A stretch of 64,000 nucleotides of DNA from Massilia brevitalea (GTDB taxonomy: Bacteria > Pseudomonadota > Gammaproteobacteria > Burkholderiales > Burkholderiaceae_D). How positions within the stretch are numbered: position 1 is the first letter of the stretch; every line of letters begins with the position of its first letter. The translations under genes and the position numbers were made by a program. The notes beneath the pieces were generated by a model. It was given only the letters and a program-made list of their open reading frames with translations. It ran no database searches and was not told the origin of the DNA. Of the stretch, positions 1 through 10,685 are shown piece by piece. The DNA lies in the NCBI RefSeq assembly GCF_030711405.1, contig NZ_JAULSI010000001.1:1-64000 (forward strand). Reading direction: 5' to 3'.

Positions 1-35
1 TGATGCCGTTATCAGGAGGGTGGAGTCCATCACAT

Positions 36-61
36 TAGGGTGGGCTCTTGAGCCCACGCGG
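36..61. repeat. REP-like palindrome, copy 1
   Basis: A 7-bp inverted repeat (TGGGCTC/GAGCCCA) sits in the context TAGGGTGGGC...GCCCACGCGG. The same context recurs at about ten other intergenic positions in this window. It is a short extragenic palindrome upstream of the alcohol dehydrogenase. No coding role is visible. Confidence 0.7.
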
Positions 62-235
62 ATCATGCAGACCAATAACAGGGCAGGCAACAGCCCCACC
101 CTCTCCGCACACCCATCACCAATTCACCCACCAACGCGTCCAACCCGACCGCATTCCCCCCAACGCGCGCCACTTAACAGACGCATCCGCAACGCCGGCC
201 TATCGTCGTCCATCCCTTTCCCAACCGGAGCGAAC

Positions 236-1336
236 ATGATCAAGGTTACTGGCTATGCGGCCAAGCATTCCTTCAGCCGCCTGAAACCCTACGAATTCGA
301 ACGCGACGATCCCGCCGCCCACGAAGTCGAAATCGACGTCCTGTACTGCGGCGTGTGCCACTCGGACATCCACCAGGTCAAGAACGAATGGTCGAACACG
401 GTCTACCCCTGCGTGCCCGGCCACGAGATCGTCGGCCGCGTCACGCGCGTCGGCCCGGCCGTGAAACGCCATGCGGTGGGCGACATGGTCGGCGTGGGCT
501 GCATGATCGACAGTTGCGGCCAGTGCGCAGCCTGCAAGGACGGCGACCAGAACTACTGCGGCAGCCCGAACAGCTGGCTGGCCACCTACAACGGCCCGAT
601 GAAGCCGAAAGCGAAAGCCGGCGGCGAAAACATCTACGGCCGCGACAACACTTTCGGCGGCTACTCGAACATCGTGGTGGTGAAGGAAGATTTCGTTCTG
701 AAGATTCCGGCGAATCTGCGCCCGGAAGTGGCGGCGCCGATCCTGTGCGCGGGCGTGACCACCTGGTCGCCGATGCGGCGCTGGGGCGTCAAGGCGGGCG
801 ACAAGGTCGGCGTGATCGGCATGGGCGGCCTGGGCCACATGGCGGCCAAGCTGGCGAAAGCCCTGGGCGCCGAGGTGACCCTGTTCACGACGACCAAGGA
901 CAAGATCGCCGAAGCGGAAAAGCTCGGCTTCAAGGCGATCCTGGAAAAGGACAAGGATGCGTTCGAGAAGCTGGAGGCGAGCTTCGACTTCATCCTCTCG
1001 ACCGTGCCCGAGAAGCACGACCTGAACCCCTTCACCGCCCTGCTGAAACAGGACGCCGTGCTGTGCGTGGTCGGCGCGCTGGAGCCGCTGGCGCCGCTCG
1101 ACAACATGCAGCTGGCGCAGATGCGCCGTTCGGTGGCGGGTTCGCTGATCGGCAACCTGGCCGAGACCCAGGATGTGCTCGACTTCTGCGCCGAGCACGG
1201 CATCGGACCGGAGATCGAGATGATCCGCATCCAGGACATCAACGATGCCTACAAAAAGGTCGAGAAGGGCGACGTGCGTTTCCGCTACGTGATCGACATG
1301 GCCTCGCTGAAGGAAGAGATCGCAGGAGAAGCCTGA
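236..1336 (+). CDS. Zinc-dependent NAD(P) alcohol dehydrogenase, cinnamyl-alcohol/YahK type
   Basis: The 366-residue cytosolic protein is a medium-chain dehydrogenase/reductase that should interconvert aldehydes and alcohols with NAD(P)H. Predicted catalytic zinc ligands are Cys41 (in GVCHSDIH), His63 (in PGHE) and Cys171. Structural zinc ligands are Cys94, Cys97, Cys100 and Cys108. The Rossmann loop GMGGLG is at 195-200. An upstream in-frame extension exists, but the start at 236 is chosen because GGAG lies 5 nt before it and family homology begins there. Length is close to the usual 350 residues. The gene stands alone with no clear operon partner. The exact substrate cannot be told from sequence; YahK-like enzymes often reduce a broad range of aldehydes. 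Confidence 0.9.
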   Translation: MIKVTGYAAKHSFSRLKPYEFERDDPAAHEVEIDVLYCGVCHSDIHQVKNEWSNTVYPCVPGHEIVGRVTRVGPAVKRHAVGDMVGVGCMIDSCGQCAACKDGDQNYCGSPNSWLATYNGPMKPKAKAGGENIYGRDNTFGGYSNIVVVKEDFVLKIPANLRPEVAAPILCAGVTTWSPMRRWGVKAGDKVGVIGMGGLGHMAAKLAKALGAEVTLFTTTKDKIAEAEKLGFKAILEKDKDAFEKLEASFDFILSTVPEKHDLNPFTALLKQDAVLCVVGALEPLAPLDNMQLAQMRRSVAGSLIGNLAETQDVLDFCAEHGIGPEIEMIRIQDINDAYKKVEKGDVRFRYVIDMASLKEEIAGEA

Positions 1337-1384
1337 TCCCCTGCTGACCGCGTTCCTGGTTTGACAGCTGGTTGACAGCCGGCC

Positions 1385-2986
1385 TCAGGCCAGCAGCGGA
1401 CGCGCCGCCATACGCCGGCCGGCCGGCGCGCTGCGCACCGTGGCTGGCTGCTCGCTGGCCGCCAGCTTGAACACGCTGACCGCTTCGAGCAGCTGGCCGG
1501 CCTGCTCGTGCATCGCGTTCGACGCGGCCGCCGCCTGTTCGACCAGGGCGGCGTTCTGCTGGGTCACCTGGTCCATCTGGTTGATGGCTTCGTTGATCTG
1601 GCCGATGCCGGTCGTCTGCTCGCCGGTGGCGGCGCTGATTTCGCTGATGATGTCGGTCACGCGCTGCACGCTGCCGACGATTTCCGTCATCGTGGCGCCG
1701 GCCTGGTCGACCAGGCGCGCGCCGTCGTCGACCCGCGCCACCGAGGCGTCGATCAGTTCCTTGATTTCCTTGGCCGCGCTGGCCGAACGGTGCGCCAGGC
1801 TGCGCACTTCGGTGGCCACCACGGCAAAGCCGCGGCCCTGCTCGCCGGCACGCGCCGCTTCCACGGCGGCGTTCAGCGCCAGGATGTTGGTCTGGAAGGC
1901 GATGCTGTCGATCACGCCGATGATGTCGGCAATCTTCTTCGACGATTCGTTAATCGAGGCCATGGTGTCGACCACCTGCGCCACCACCACGCCGCCGCGG
2001 CCCGCCACTTCGCTGGCCGAGGTGGCCAGCATGCTGGCCTGGCGCGCATTGTCGGCGTTCTGGGAGACGGTCGAATTCAGCTCTTCCATCGAGCTGGCCG
2101 TTTCCTCCAGCGAGCTGGCCTGCTGCTCGGTACGCGAGGACAGGTCCAGGTTACCGGCCGCGATTTCCGACGATGCCGTGGCGATCGCATGCGAACCGCC
2201 GCGGATCTCGGTGACCAGGCCGTGCAGCTTGGCGTTCATGTCGGCCAGGGTATCTTGCAGCACGCCGATTTCATCCTTGGCATAGGTCTCGCTGCGGCTG
2301 GTCAGGTCGCCGGCGGCCACACGGCGCGCCAGGGCGACGGCAGCCTGCACCGGACGCGTGATCGAACGGGTCAGCCACCAGGCGCACAGGCTGCCGAAGA
2401 CCACGCTCAGCACGCCCAGCAGCAGCATGGTGCGGAAGCTGTCGTTGCGGGTGGCGCGGATTTCGTCGCGCAGGTCGTCGACCTGCTTGCGCTGCAGCGC
2501 CACCAGGGCCTGGATATTCGCCTGGTAGGCAGTGGCGGCGGGAATGTAGATCTTGTCGTGCACCTGCATGGCTTCCTCCGCCTTGCCTTCGGCCTTCAGG
2601 CGCACGGCTTCCTTGCGCCCGCCGGCATAGCCGTCGCGCAGCGCCATCATCTTCTCGAAGATCGCCTTTTCTTCCGGGGTGCTCAGGGATGCCTCGACGT
2701 CCTTCAGGTAGCCCGCGGCCTTGGCGTTGGTCTCCTCGATGTTCTTGGCGAAGAAATCGGTCAGCGACGGATCGCTGCTCTTGACGATGGCCGAGGTGCG
2801 GATCACGGCCACGGCGATGTTGCTGGTTCAGTCGCCGATCAGGCGTTCCTTCCTGATCGGCTGCTCCAGCATCTGCTCGGCGGCCGCGGCCACGCTATTG
2901 AGTTTGACGATACTGATGGCCGTGACCAGGATCGACAGGGCCAGCACCAGCGCGAAACCGCACGCGAGGCGATGCCCGATTTTCAT
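1385..2986 (-). pseudogene. Methyl-accepting chemotaxis protein with an in-frame TGA at codon 53
   Basis: Read from ATG at 2986, the frame would encode a 533-residue chemoreceptor. It has a first membrane segment (about residues 8-28), a four-helix-bundle sensor, a second membrane segment, a HAMP domain (near [15 protein letters not shown]) and a full signalling tip containing [20 protein letters not shown]. Codon 53 is TGA (2828-2830) where the family usually has Trp, in the context ERLIGD[16 protein letters not shown]. The frame is open before and after it. A restart at ATG 2812 would give 475 residues lacking the first membrane segment, so it could not form a normal transmembrane receptor. 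The signalling domain shows no other decay. Either the mutation is recent, the stop is read through, or the base is a sequencing error. No CheR-binding pentapeptide is seen at the C terminus. Confidence 0.8.
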
Positions 2987-3121
2987 ATTCGATAAGAAAT
3001 TCATTGGAATGTCCAGAAAAGCATGACGCGCAACCGCGCGTTGGATGGAGGAATGGCGTACTACACTTGCTCAATTCCATCAATTTTACGCGCAAATCAG
3101 ATTGTTGGCTTGCGGCAACAA

Positions 3122-3149
3122 TTGGTGAGAGTTGCTGGCGCCGTACAAT
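3122..3149 (+). promoter_or_regulatory. Possible sigma-70 promoter for the small lipoprotein
   Basis: A TTGGTG (3122-3127) and a TACAAT (3144-3149) are separated by 16 nt, about 90 nt upstream of the lipoprotein start. The 13-mer GTACAATGCATGC at the -10 recurs at 13682, upstream of the AAA ATPase. Motif match only. Confidence 0.35.
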
Positions 3150-3238
3150 GCATGCACTGGCTGCGCCGAATCCGTGGGCATTTGTCTGGTATCCACACAT
3201 CGGCTAGTATGGCCGCACGTTGTTGACAAGGTTCGATC

Positions 3239-3712
3239 ATGATTTCATGCGGCGTCCTGCCCGCCCTTCCCCGCCTGCTGGCCGTTTCCGTGCTTGCCGC
3301 CGCCGCCCTGGCCGGCTGCAAGGAAAAACCGGCGCCGGCGCCGGCTCCGGCCGCCCCGCCGCCGGTGCAACAGCCGGCCGAGCCGGCCGTGACGCGCGAC
3401 CAGGCCATGGCGGCCCTGCTGGCCCTGCCCGAGGTGAAGGCGTGGTCGGCGGAAATCGAGAAGCGTTCGCACGGCAAGGCGCATGGGGCAGTCATCGAGG
3501 ACGACCCGCAGCCGCGCATGCTCAACGGGCGCGCTTACTGGCAGCTGAGCTTTGTCGAGAACCGCACGGACCGGGTGCTGCGGCGCGAGAGTTTTTTGGT
3601 GGCGCGGACCGGGAATGACATTCTGGTGGAGGATACCGAGACCGATTCGATGCTGTCGCTCGACGATTGGCGGCGTGGGATACATAAGATCCGGCTGAAG
3701 TCGGCGGACTGA
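3239..3712 (+). CDS. Small hypothetical lipoprotein
   Basis: The 157-residue protein begins with a signal peptide ending in a lipobox (LAGC, Cys at about residue 27), so it should be lipid-anchored in the envelope. A Pro/Ala-rich linker of about 20 residues follows, then a compact domain of about 110 residues with no family I recognise. The segment from RDQAMAALLALPEV to the C terminus looks folded, with alternating charged and hydrophobic positions. No enzyme motif is visible. It lies alone between the broken chemoreceptor and a repeat-bearing gap, and nothing in the context suggests a specific role. Confidence 0.75.
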   Translation: MISCGVLPALPRLLAVSVLAAAALAGCKEKPAPAPAPAAPPPVQQPAEPAVTRDQAMAALLALPEVKAWSAEIEKRSHGKAHGAVIEDDPQPRMLNGRAYWQLSFVENRTDRVLRRESFLVARTGNDILVEDTETDSMLSLDDWRRGIHKIRLKSAD

Positions 3713-3884
3713 GGCTCAGCCGCGCCCGGCCAGCCGAGCACGATTGAGCTGAATCAAACTCGGCGGTTAGCTCGGGATTATTGTGGGGGTGCTGCCGGCC
3801 GATTCACCGGCGTTTCGCGGTAGACGCGTGGTGACTCCTCCCACGGTCGGCGGCACCTTCTTTCTCATGTCACGTTGCGGGGGT

Positions 3885-3978
3885 GGTGGGTTCAAGAACC
3901 CACCCTACGATACGGCGGCTCCGGTAATCGTTTCGATAGTCATATGTGGTACCGCGTGGGCACGAGTGCCCACGCGGT
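3885..3978. repeat. Two REP-like palindromes in a 306-bp gap
   Basis: The gap 3713-4018 has no convincing gene. It holds two palindromes. One is at 3885-3905, GGTGGGTTC/GAACCCACC. The other is at 3951-3978, with perfect 13-bp arms ACCGCGTGGGCAC/GTGCCCACGCGGT. Both belong to the family described elsewhere in the window. Confidence 0.75.
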
Positions 3979-4018
3979 GCTCCTCATGCAAACCAATGAC
4001 GCAACACGGGCCGTGCAA

Positions 4019-4207
4019 TCAACTCCCCATCTGAGAAATCAACACCCTGCCCACCTCCGACCGCGCCGCTTCTTTCTCGCGCCCCTTGTACGCATCGATC
4101 GATAGGCCCACCGCCATGATATCGATGAGCAGCAACTGCAAGATCCGCGACATCATCGAAAGGAAGCCCTTGCTGTCCTCGACATGGTCACCGCCAGTCA
4201 CACGCAT
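4019..4207 (-). pseudogene. C-terminal remnant of a RpiR/HexR-type regulator (SIS domain tail)
   Basis: This 62-codon frame matches the last ~50 residues of the glucokinase/RpiR fusion encoded at 15877-17730. FLSMMSRILQLLLIDIMAVG here corresponds to FLSMISRILQLLLIDIMAVG there. The flanking DHVEDS/DHTEDS and the final LIS also align. Nothing upstream resembles the rest of an SIS or glucokinase domain. The fragment starts 34 bp beyond the stop of the alpha-glucosidase, on the same strand. An ATG is present at 4207, but the ribosome site is poor and the product would be only the end of an SIS fold. It is most likely what remains of a second regulator gene that once followed the alpha-glucosidase. 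Confidence 0.75.
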
Positions 4208-4240
4208 GCCTTGAACTTCTCAGGCTCGGGCCGCTCCCTA

Positions 4241-5869
4241 TCAGCTCAGCGTACCGAACCAGGCGCCATAAGCCGGCAGCGTAATGCGGCCGTTGGCAGC
4301 CTCGCCCGGCAGGCCGTGCCCTTCGAGCAGCTGGGCCTGGGCCGTCTCCGGCCAGTCGAAGGCCACCGGCTCACCCGACAAATTGAAGGCAGCCAGGATG
4401 GTCGGCTCGCCATCGAGCGTGCGGCGCAGGGCCAGGATCGGCTCCGGCGCATCGAAGAAGGAAATGCCGCCGCGGGTCAGCTGCGGCAGGCTCTGGCGCC
4501 AATGGATGATGCGGCGCGCGGCGTTCAGCGCCGAATTGGCATCGCCTTCCTGCACCGAGGCGGCGGCGGCGCGGTGCGGCTCGGCTACCGGCAGCCATGG
4601 CGTGCCTTCGGTGAAGCCGGCGTTCGGGGCTTCGTCGGTCCATGGCATCGGCGTACGGCAGCCGTCGCGGCCCTTGAACTCGGGCCAGAAGGTGATGCCG
4701 TACGGGTCTTGCAGCAGCTCGAACGGCACGTCCGCTTCCGGCAGCGCCAGTTCGTCGCCCTGGTACAGGCAAGGCGTGCCTTTCAGCGACAGCTGCATGG
4801 CCAGCACCATCGCCGCAAAGGCGGTTGGCTGGTCCTCGCCGCGCCAGCGCGTGACCACGCGGATCGCATCGTGGTTACCCACCGACCAGGAAGCCCAGCC
4901 GCCCTGCACGCGCGCCTCGAATTCCTCCACCTGGGTGCGGATATGCTTTGCCGTGAATTCCGGCGTCAGCAGATTGAAGCTGTAGGCCATGTGCAGCTTG
5001 TCGCCATCGGCCGTGTACTCGGCCATGCAGGCCAGCGCGTCGTCGGCGCCGACTTCGCCGATCGACACGGCGCTGTATTCGTTCAGCAGCGCGCGGATCT
5101 GCTGCAGGAAGGCGATGTTTTCCGGACGCGTCTTGTCGTAGATGTGCGACTGCATGCCGTACGGGTTCACGTCGGTCACCGACGCGGTGTCGCGCTTGGT
5201 GGCCGGCGGATTGCTGCGCAGTTCGGTGTCGTGGAAGTGGTAGTTGCAGGCGTCCATGCGCACGCCGTCCACGCCGCGCTCCAGCCAGAAGCGCAGCGCG
5301 TCCAGGTGGGCCTTCTGCACGTCCGGGTTATGGAAGTTCAGCTGCGGCTGGCTGACCAGGAAGTTGTGCATGTAGTACTGCTTGCGGCGCGTGTCCCACT
5401 GCCATGCCGAACCGCCGAACACCGACATCCAGTTGTTCGGCGGGTTGCCGTCCGGCGCCGCGTCGGCCCAGACGTACCAGTCGGCCTTTGCGTTGTCGCG
5501 GCTGGAGCGGCTTTCGGCGAACCACGGGTGGGCGTCGGCGGTGTGCGCCATCACCTGGTCGATCATGATCTTCAGGCCGAGCGAGTGGGCTTTGGCGACC
5601 ATCGCATCGAAGTCGGCCAGGGTGCCGAACAGCGGGTCGACGTCGCAGTAGTCCGAGATGTCGTAGCCGAAGTCCTTCATCGGCGACTTGAAGTAAGGCG
5701 AGAGCCAGACGATGTTCACGCCCAGGCTGGCGATGTAGTCGAGCTTCGCGGTGATGCCGGGGATATCGCCCACGCCGTCTCCGTTCGTATCGAGGTAGCT
5801 GCGCGGGTAGACCTGGTAGATGATGGCTTCGCGCCACCAGTCGTTCTTTTGCGTGGAAGTCTGGGTCAT
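4241..5869 (-). CDS. GH13 alpha-glucosidase (maltodextrin-processing)
   Basis: The 542-residue enzyme should release glucose from the ends of maltose and maltodextrins, probably in the cytoplasm because no signal peptide is seen. GH13 catalytic elements are present: the nucleophile Asp in DGVRMDACNYHF, the acid/base Glu in SIGEVGAD and the transition-state Asp in VGNHDAIRV. The N-terminal WWREAIIYQVYPRSYLDTNG block and the overall length fit the oligo-1,6/alpha-glucosidase subfamilies. The frame stays open to an ATG at 5980, but that extension would run into the operator at 5975-5993, so 5869 is preferred despite the lack of a clear Shine-Dalgarno. It is divergent from the POT transporter and shares its control region, which suggests joint control. 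Linkage specificity (alpha-1,4 versus alpha-1,6) is not settled by sequence. Confidence 0.88.
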   Translation of the reverse strand: MTQTSTQKNDWWREAIIYQVYPRSYLDTNGDGVGDIPGITAKLDYIASLGVNIVWLSPYFKSPMKDFGYDISDYCDVDPLFGTLADFDAMVAKAHSLGLKIMIDQVMAHTADAHPWFAESRSSRDNAKADWYVWADAAPDGNPPNNWMSVFGGSAWQWDTRRKQYYMHNFLVSQPQLNFHNPDVQKAHLDALRFWLERGVDGVRMDACNYHFHDTELRSNPPATKRDTASVTDVNPYGMQSHIYDKTRPENIAFLQQIRALLNEYSAVSIGEVGADDALACMAEYTADGDKLHMAYSFNLLTPEFTAKHIRTQVEEFEARVQGGWASWSVGNHDAIRVVTRWRGEDQPTAFAAMVLAMQLSLKGTPCLYQGDELALPEADVPFELLQDPYGITFWPEFKGRDGCRTPMPWTDEAPNAGFTEGTPWLPVAEPHRAAAASVQEGDANSALNAARRIIHWRQSLPQLTRGGISFFDAPEPILALRRTLDGEPTILAAFNLSGEPVAFDWPETAQAQLLEGHGLPGEAANGRITLPAYGAWFGTLS

Positions 5870-5974
5870 GAGAAGGAGTTCGGTGAGTGCTGCGGTTGGT
5901 GATTTGACTGCTGATTTTGAGGCAATATACAGCAGCTTTTGCAAACTTACAATCTTCGAAAGCACGATGAATAC

Positions 5975-5993
5975 ATGCAAATAATCTTTGCAT
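5975..5993. promoter_or_regulatory. Operator-like palindrome ATGCAAATA-N-TCTTTGCAT
   Basis: This is a 9+1+9 inverted repeat with one mismatch, matching the perfect site at 6006-6024. The two centres are 31 bp apart, about three helical turns. It lies in the divergent region between the alpha-glucosidase and the POT transporter. Binding by a dimeric repressor or activator is inferred. Confidence 0.7.
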
Positions 5994-6005
5994 TCAAAGG
6001 CTTAG

Positions 6006-6024
6006 ATGCAAATACTATTTGCAT
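6006..6024. promoter_or_regulatory. Operator-like perfect palindrome ATGCAAATA-N-TATTTGCAT
   Basis: The 9-bp arms are exact and separated by one base. The right arm contains TTGCAT, which could serve as a -35 element toward the POT gene, so binding would affect that promoter. No other copy was noticed in the window. The cognate regulator is not encoded here. Confidence 0.75.
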
Positions 6025-6140
6025 GACATGAAACAAAAGTAGCTAAACTACGGTTCAGTGAGGTCAGCATCAATTTTCCGGTTGCCAAGACCGCAAGGGC
6101 GTCATAGCATCCCGGGTTAATTCATTTCCAGGACGAGTCC

Positions 6141-7739
6141 ATGAACCAGCCGACCACGCCCGCCAGCGGACGCATGCCCCGCCAGATCCCGTACATCATC
6201 GCCAACGAAGGCTGCGAGCGCTTCAGCTTTTATGGGATGCGCAACATCCTGACGCCCTTCCTGATCTCGACGCTGCTGCTGTTCCTGCCGGAGTCCGAGC
6301 GCACCGGCGAAGCCAAGCACGTGTTCCACACCTTCGTGATCGGCGTGTACTTCTTCCCGCTGCTGGGCGGCTGGCTGGCCGACCGCTTCTTCGGCAAGTA
6401 CAACACCGTGTTCTGGCTCAGCCTCGTCTACTGCGCCGGCCACGCCTGCCTCGCCATCTTCGAAGACAACGTCAACGGCTTCTACCTCGGCCTGGGCCTG
6501 ATCGCGCTCGGCTCGGGCGGCATCAAGCCGCTGGTGTCTTCTTTCGTGGGCGACCAGTTCGACCAGACCAACAAGGACAAGGCGAAGATCGTGTTCGACG
6601 CCTTCTACTGGATCATCAACTTCGGCTCCTTCTTCGCCTCCCTGCTGATGCCGCTGTTCCTGAAGAACTACGGGCCGGCGGTCGCCTTCGGCATCCCCGG
6701 CATCATGATGTTCGTCGCGACCATGGTGTTCTGGAGCGGGAAGAAGAAGTACGTGCACGTGCCCCCCGCCGCGCCGAACCCGCACTCGTTCTCGCGCGTC
6801 TCGCGCACCGCGCTCTCGACCAATGGCGCCGGCCGCACGGTGGCCATGGTTGGCCTCTTTGGCGCGATTGCATCTCTCCTGATGTCGCCAAGCTGGGGCT
6901 TCGTGATCGCGGCCTGCACGGCGCTGGTACTGCTGCTGGCGTTTGTCGGCATGGGCATCTCGATGCAGCTGGAGCGTGCCCGCGGCCACCATCCGGACGA
7001 CGCGGTCGACGGCGTGCGCGCGGTGCTGCGCATCCTGGTGGTGTTCGCGCTGGTCACGCCGTTCTGGTCGCTGTTCGACCAGAAGGCCTCGACCTGGATC
7101 GTGCAGGCCAATTCGATGATCACCACCTTCTCGGTGTTCGGCAACGAGTTCACGCTGCTGCCGGCCCAGATGCAGGCGCTGAACCCGCTGCTGGTGATGT
7201 TGCTCATCCCCTTCAACAACCTGGTGCTGTTCCCGATGCTGGAAAAGATCGGCATCCGCCCGACACCGCTGCGCCGCATGACCTCGGGCATCGCCTTCTC
7301 GGCCCTGTCGTGGCTGGCGATCGGCGCGATCCAGGTGTCGATGGACGCCGGCACGCCGACCTCGATGGCCTGGCAGATCCTGCCGTATGCACTGCTGACC
7401 ATGGGCGAGGTGCTGGTCTCGGCCACCGGCCTGGAGTTCGCCTACAGCCAGGCGCCGGCCTCGATGAAAGGCGCGATCATGGCGCTGTGGAGCCTGGCCG
7501 TCACGGTCGGTAACCTGTGGGTGCTGGTGGTGAATGCGGCGGTGAAGAACGACACGGTGATGAATTCGATTGCCGGGTCGGGACTGAGCGTGATCGCGTT
7601 CCAGATGTTTTTCTTTGCCGGCTTCGCCGCGCTGGCGGCGGTGGCGTTCGGGCTGTATGCGAAGCGGTACAGGATGGTGGACCATTACCGCAGCCTGGAT
7701 GGGGCGAAGGCGCCGGCTTCGGCTTCGGCGAAGGTCTAA
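6141..7739 (+). CDS. POT/PTR2-family proton-coupled transporter
   Basis: The 532-residue inner-membrane protein has the hydrophobic profile of a 12-14 helix MFS transporter and carries POT family signatures. These are the N-terminal ExxER motif (EGCERFSFYG) and the PTR2 signature around FYWIINFGSFFASLLMP. Characterised members import di- and tripeptides with protons. It starts at 6141 behind AGGACGAG. It is divergent from the alpha-glucosidase and shares a double operator with it. This is an odd partner for a peptide importer, so co-regulation or a non-peptide substrate is possible. Sequence alone supports the family, not the substrate. Confidence 0.85.
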   Translation: MNQPTTPASGRMPRQIPYIIANEGCERFSFYGMRNILTPFLISTLLLFLPESERTGEAKHVFHTFVIGVYFFPLLGGWLADRFFGKYNTVFWLSLVYCAGHACLAIFEDNVNGFYLGLGLIALGSGGIKPLVSSFVGDQFDQTNKDKAKIVFDAFYWIINFGSFFASLLMPLFLKNYGPAVAFGIPGIMMFVATMVFWSGKKKYVHVPPAAPNPHSFSRVSRTALSTNGAGRTVAMVGLFGAIASLLMSPSWGFVIAACTALVLLLAFVGMGISMQLERARGHHPDDAVDGVRAVLRILVVFALVTPFWSLFDQKASTWIVQANSMITTFSVFGNEFTLLPAQMQALNPLLVMLLIPFNNLVLFPMLEKIGIRPTPLRRMTSGIAFSALSWLAIGAIQVSMDAGTPTSMAWQILPYALLTMGEVLVSATGLEFAYSQAPASMKGAIMALWSLAVTVGNLWVLVVNAAVKNDTVMNSIAGSGLSVIAFQMFFFAGFAALAAVAFGLYAKRYRMVDHYRSLDGAKAPASASAKV

Positions 7740-7790
7740 GCATCTCGGCATCCGGCTCCGATTGCTTGCGGAACCGGGTGCTGCCAACGA

Positions 7791-7879
7791 ACACCGCGTG
7801 GGCACGGGGCGCCCACCCTACCTATCCGAAACCACTGGCCATTGCTTACGTAGGGTGGGCGCTCCTGTGCCCACGCGTT
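7791..7879. repeat. Pair of inverted REP-like palindromes
   Basis: One copy (7791-7820) reads ACCGCGTGGGCAC...GCCCACCCTAC. The second (about 7849-7879) reads CGTAGGGTGGGC...GCCCACGCG in the opposite orientation. They fill most of the 186-bp gap before the pullulanase, a head-to-head arrangement typical of paired REP elements. Confidence 0.75.
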
Positions 7880-7925
7880 CAAACCACGTCTGCACTGACG
7901 CGCATTCACGTCACACCATTACCAC

Positions 7926-10646
<2,721 letters not shown>

Positions 10647-10685
10647 GGCGGGGTTTCACGCACCCCTGGCATCACCGCCACCGAA

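Noticed and set aside
20-235. N-terminal extension of the alcohol dehydrogenase
   Set aside because: It crosses a REP-like palindrome and has no homology; a good ribosome site precedes 236.
5870-5980. N-terminal extension of the alpha-glucosidase to ATG 5980
   Set aside because: It would overlap the operator palindrome, and the added residues do not match the family.
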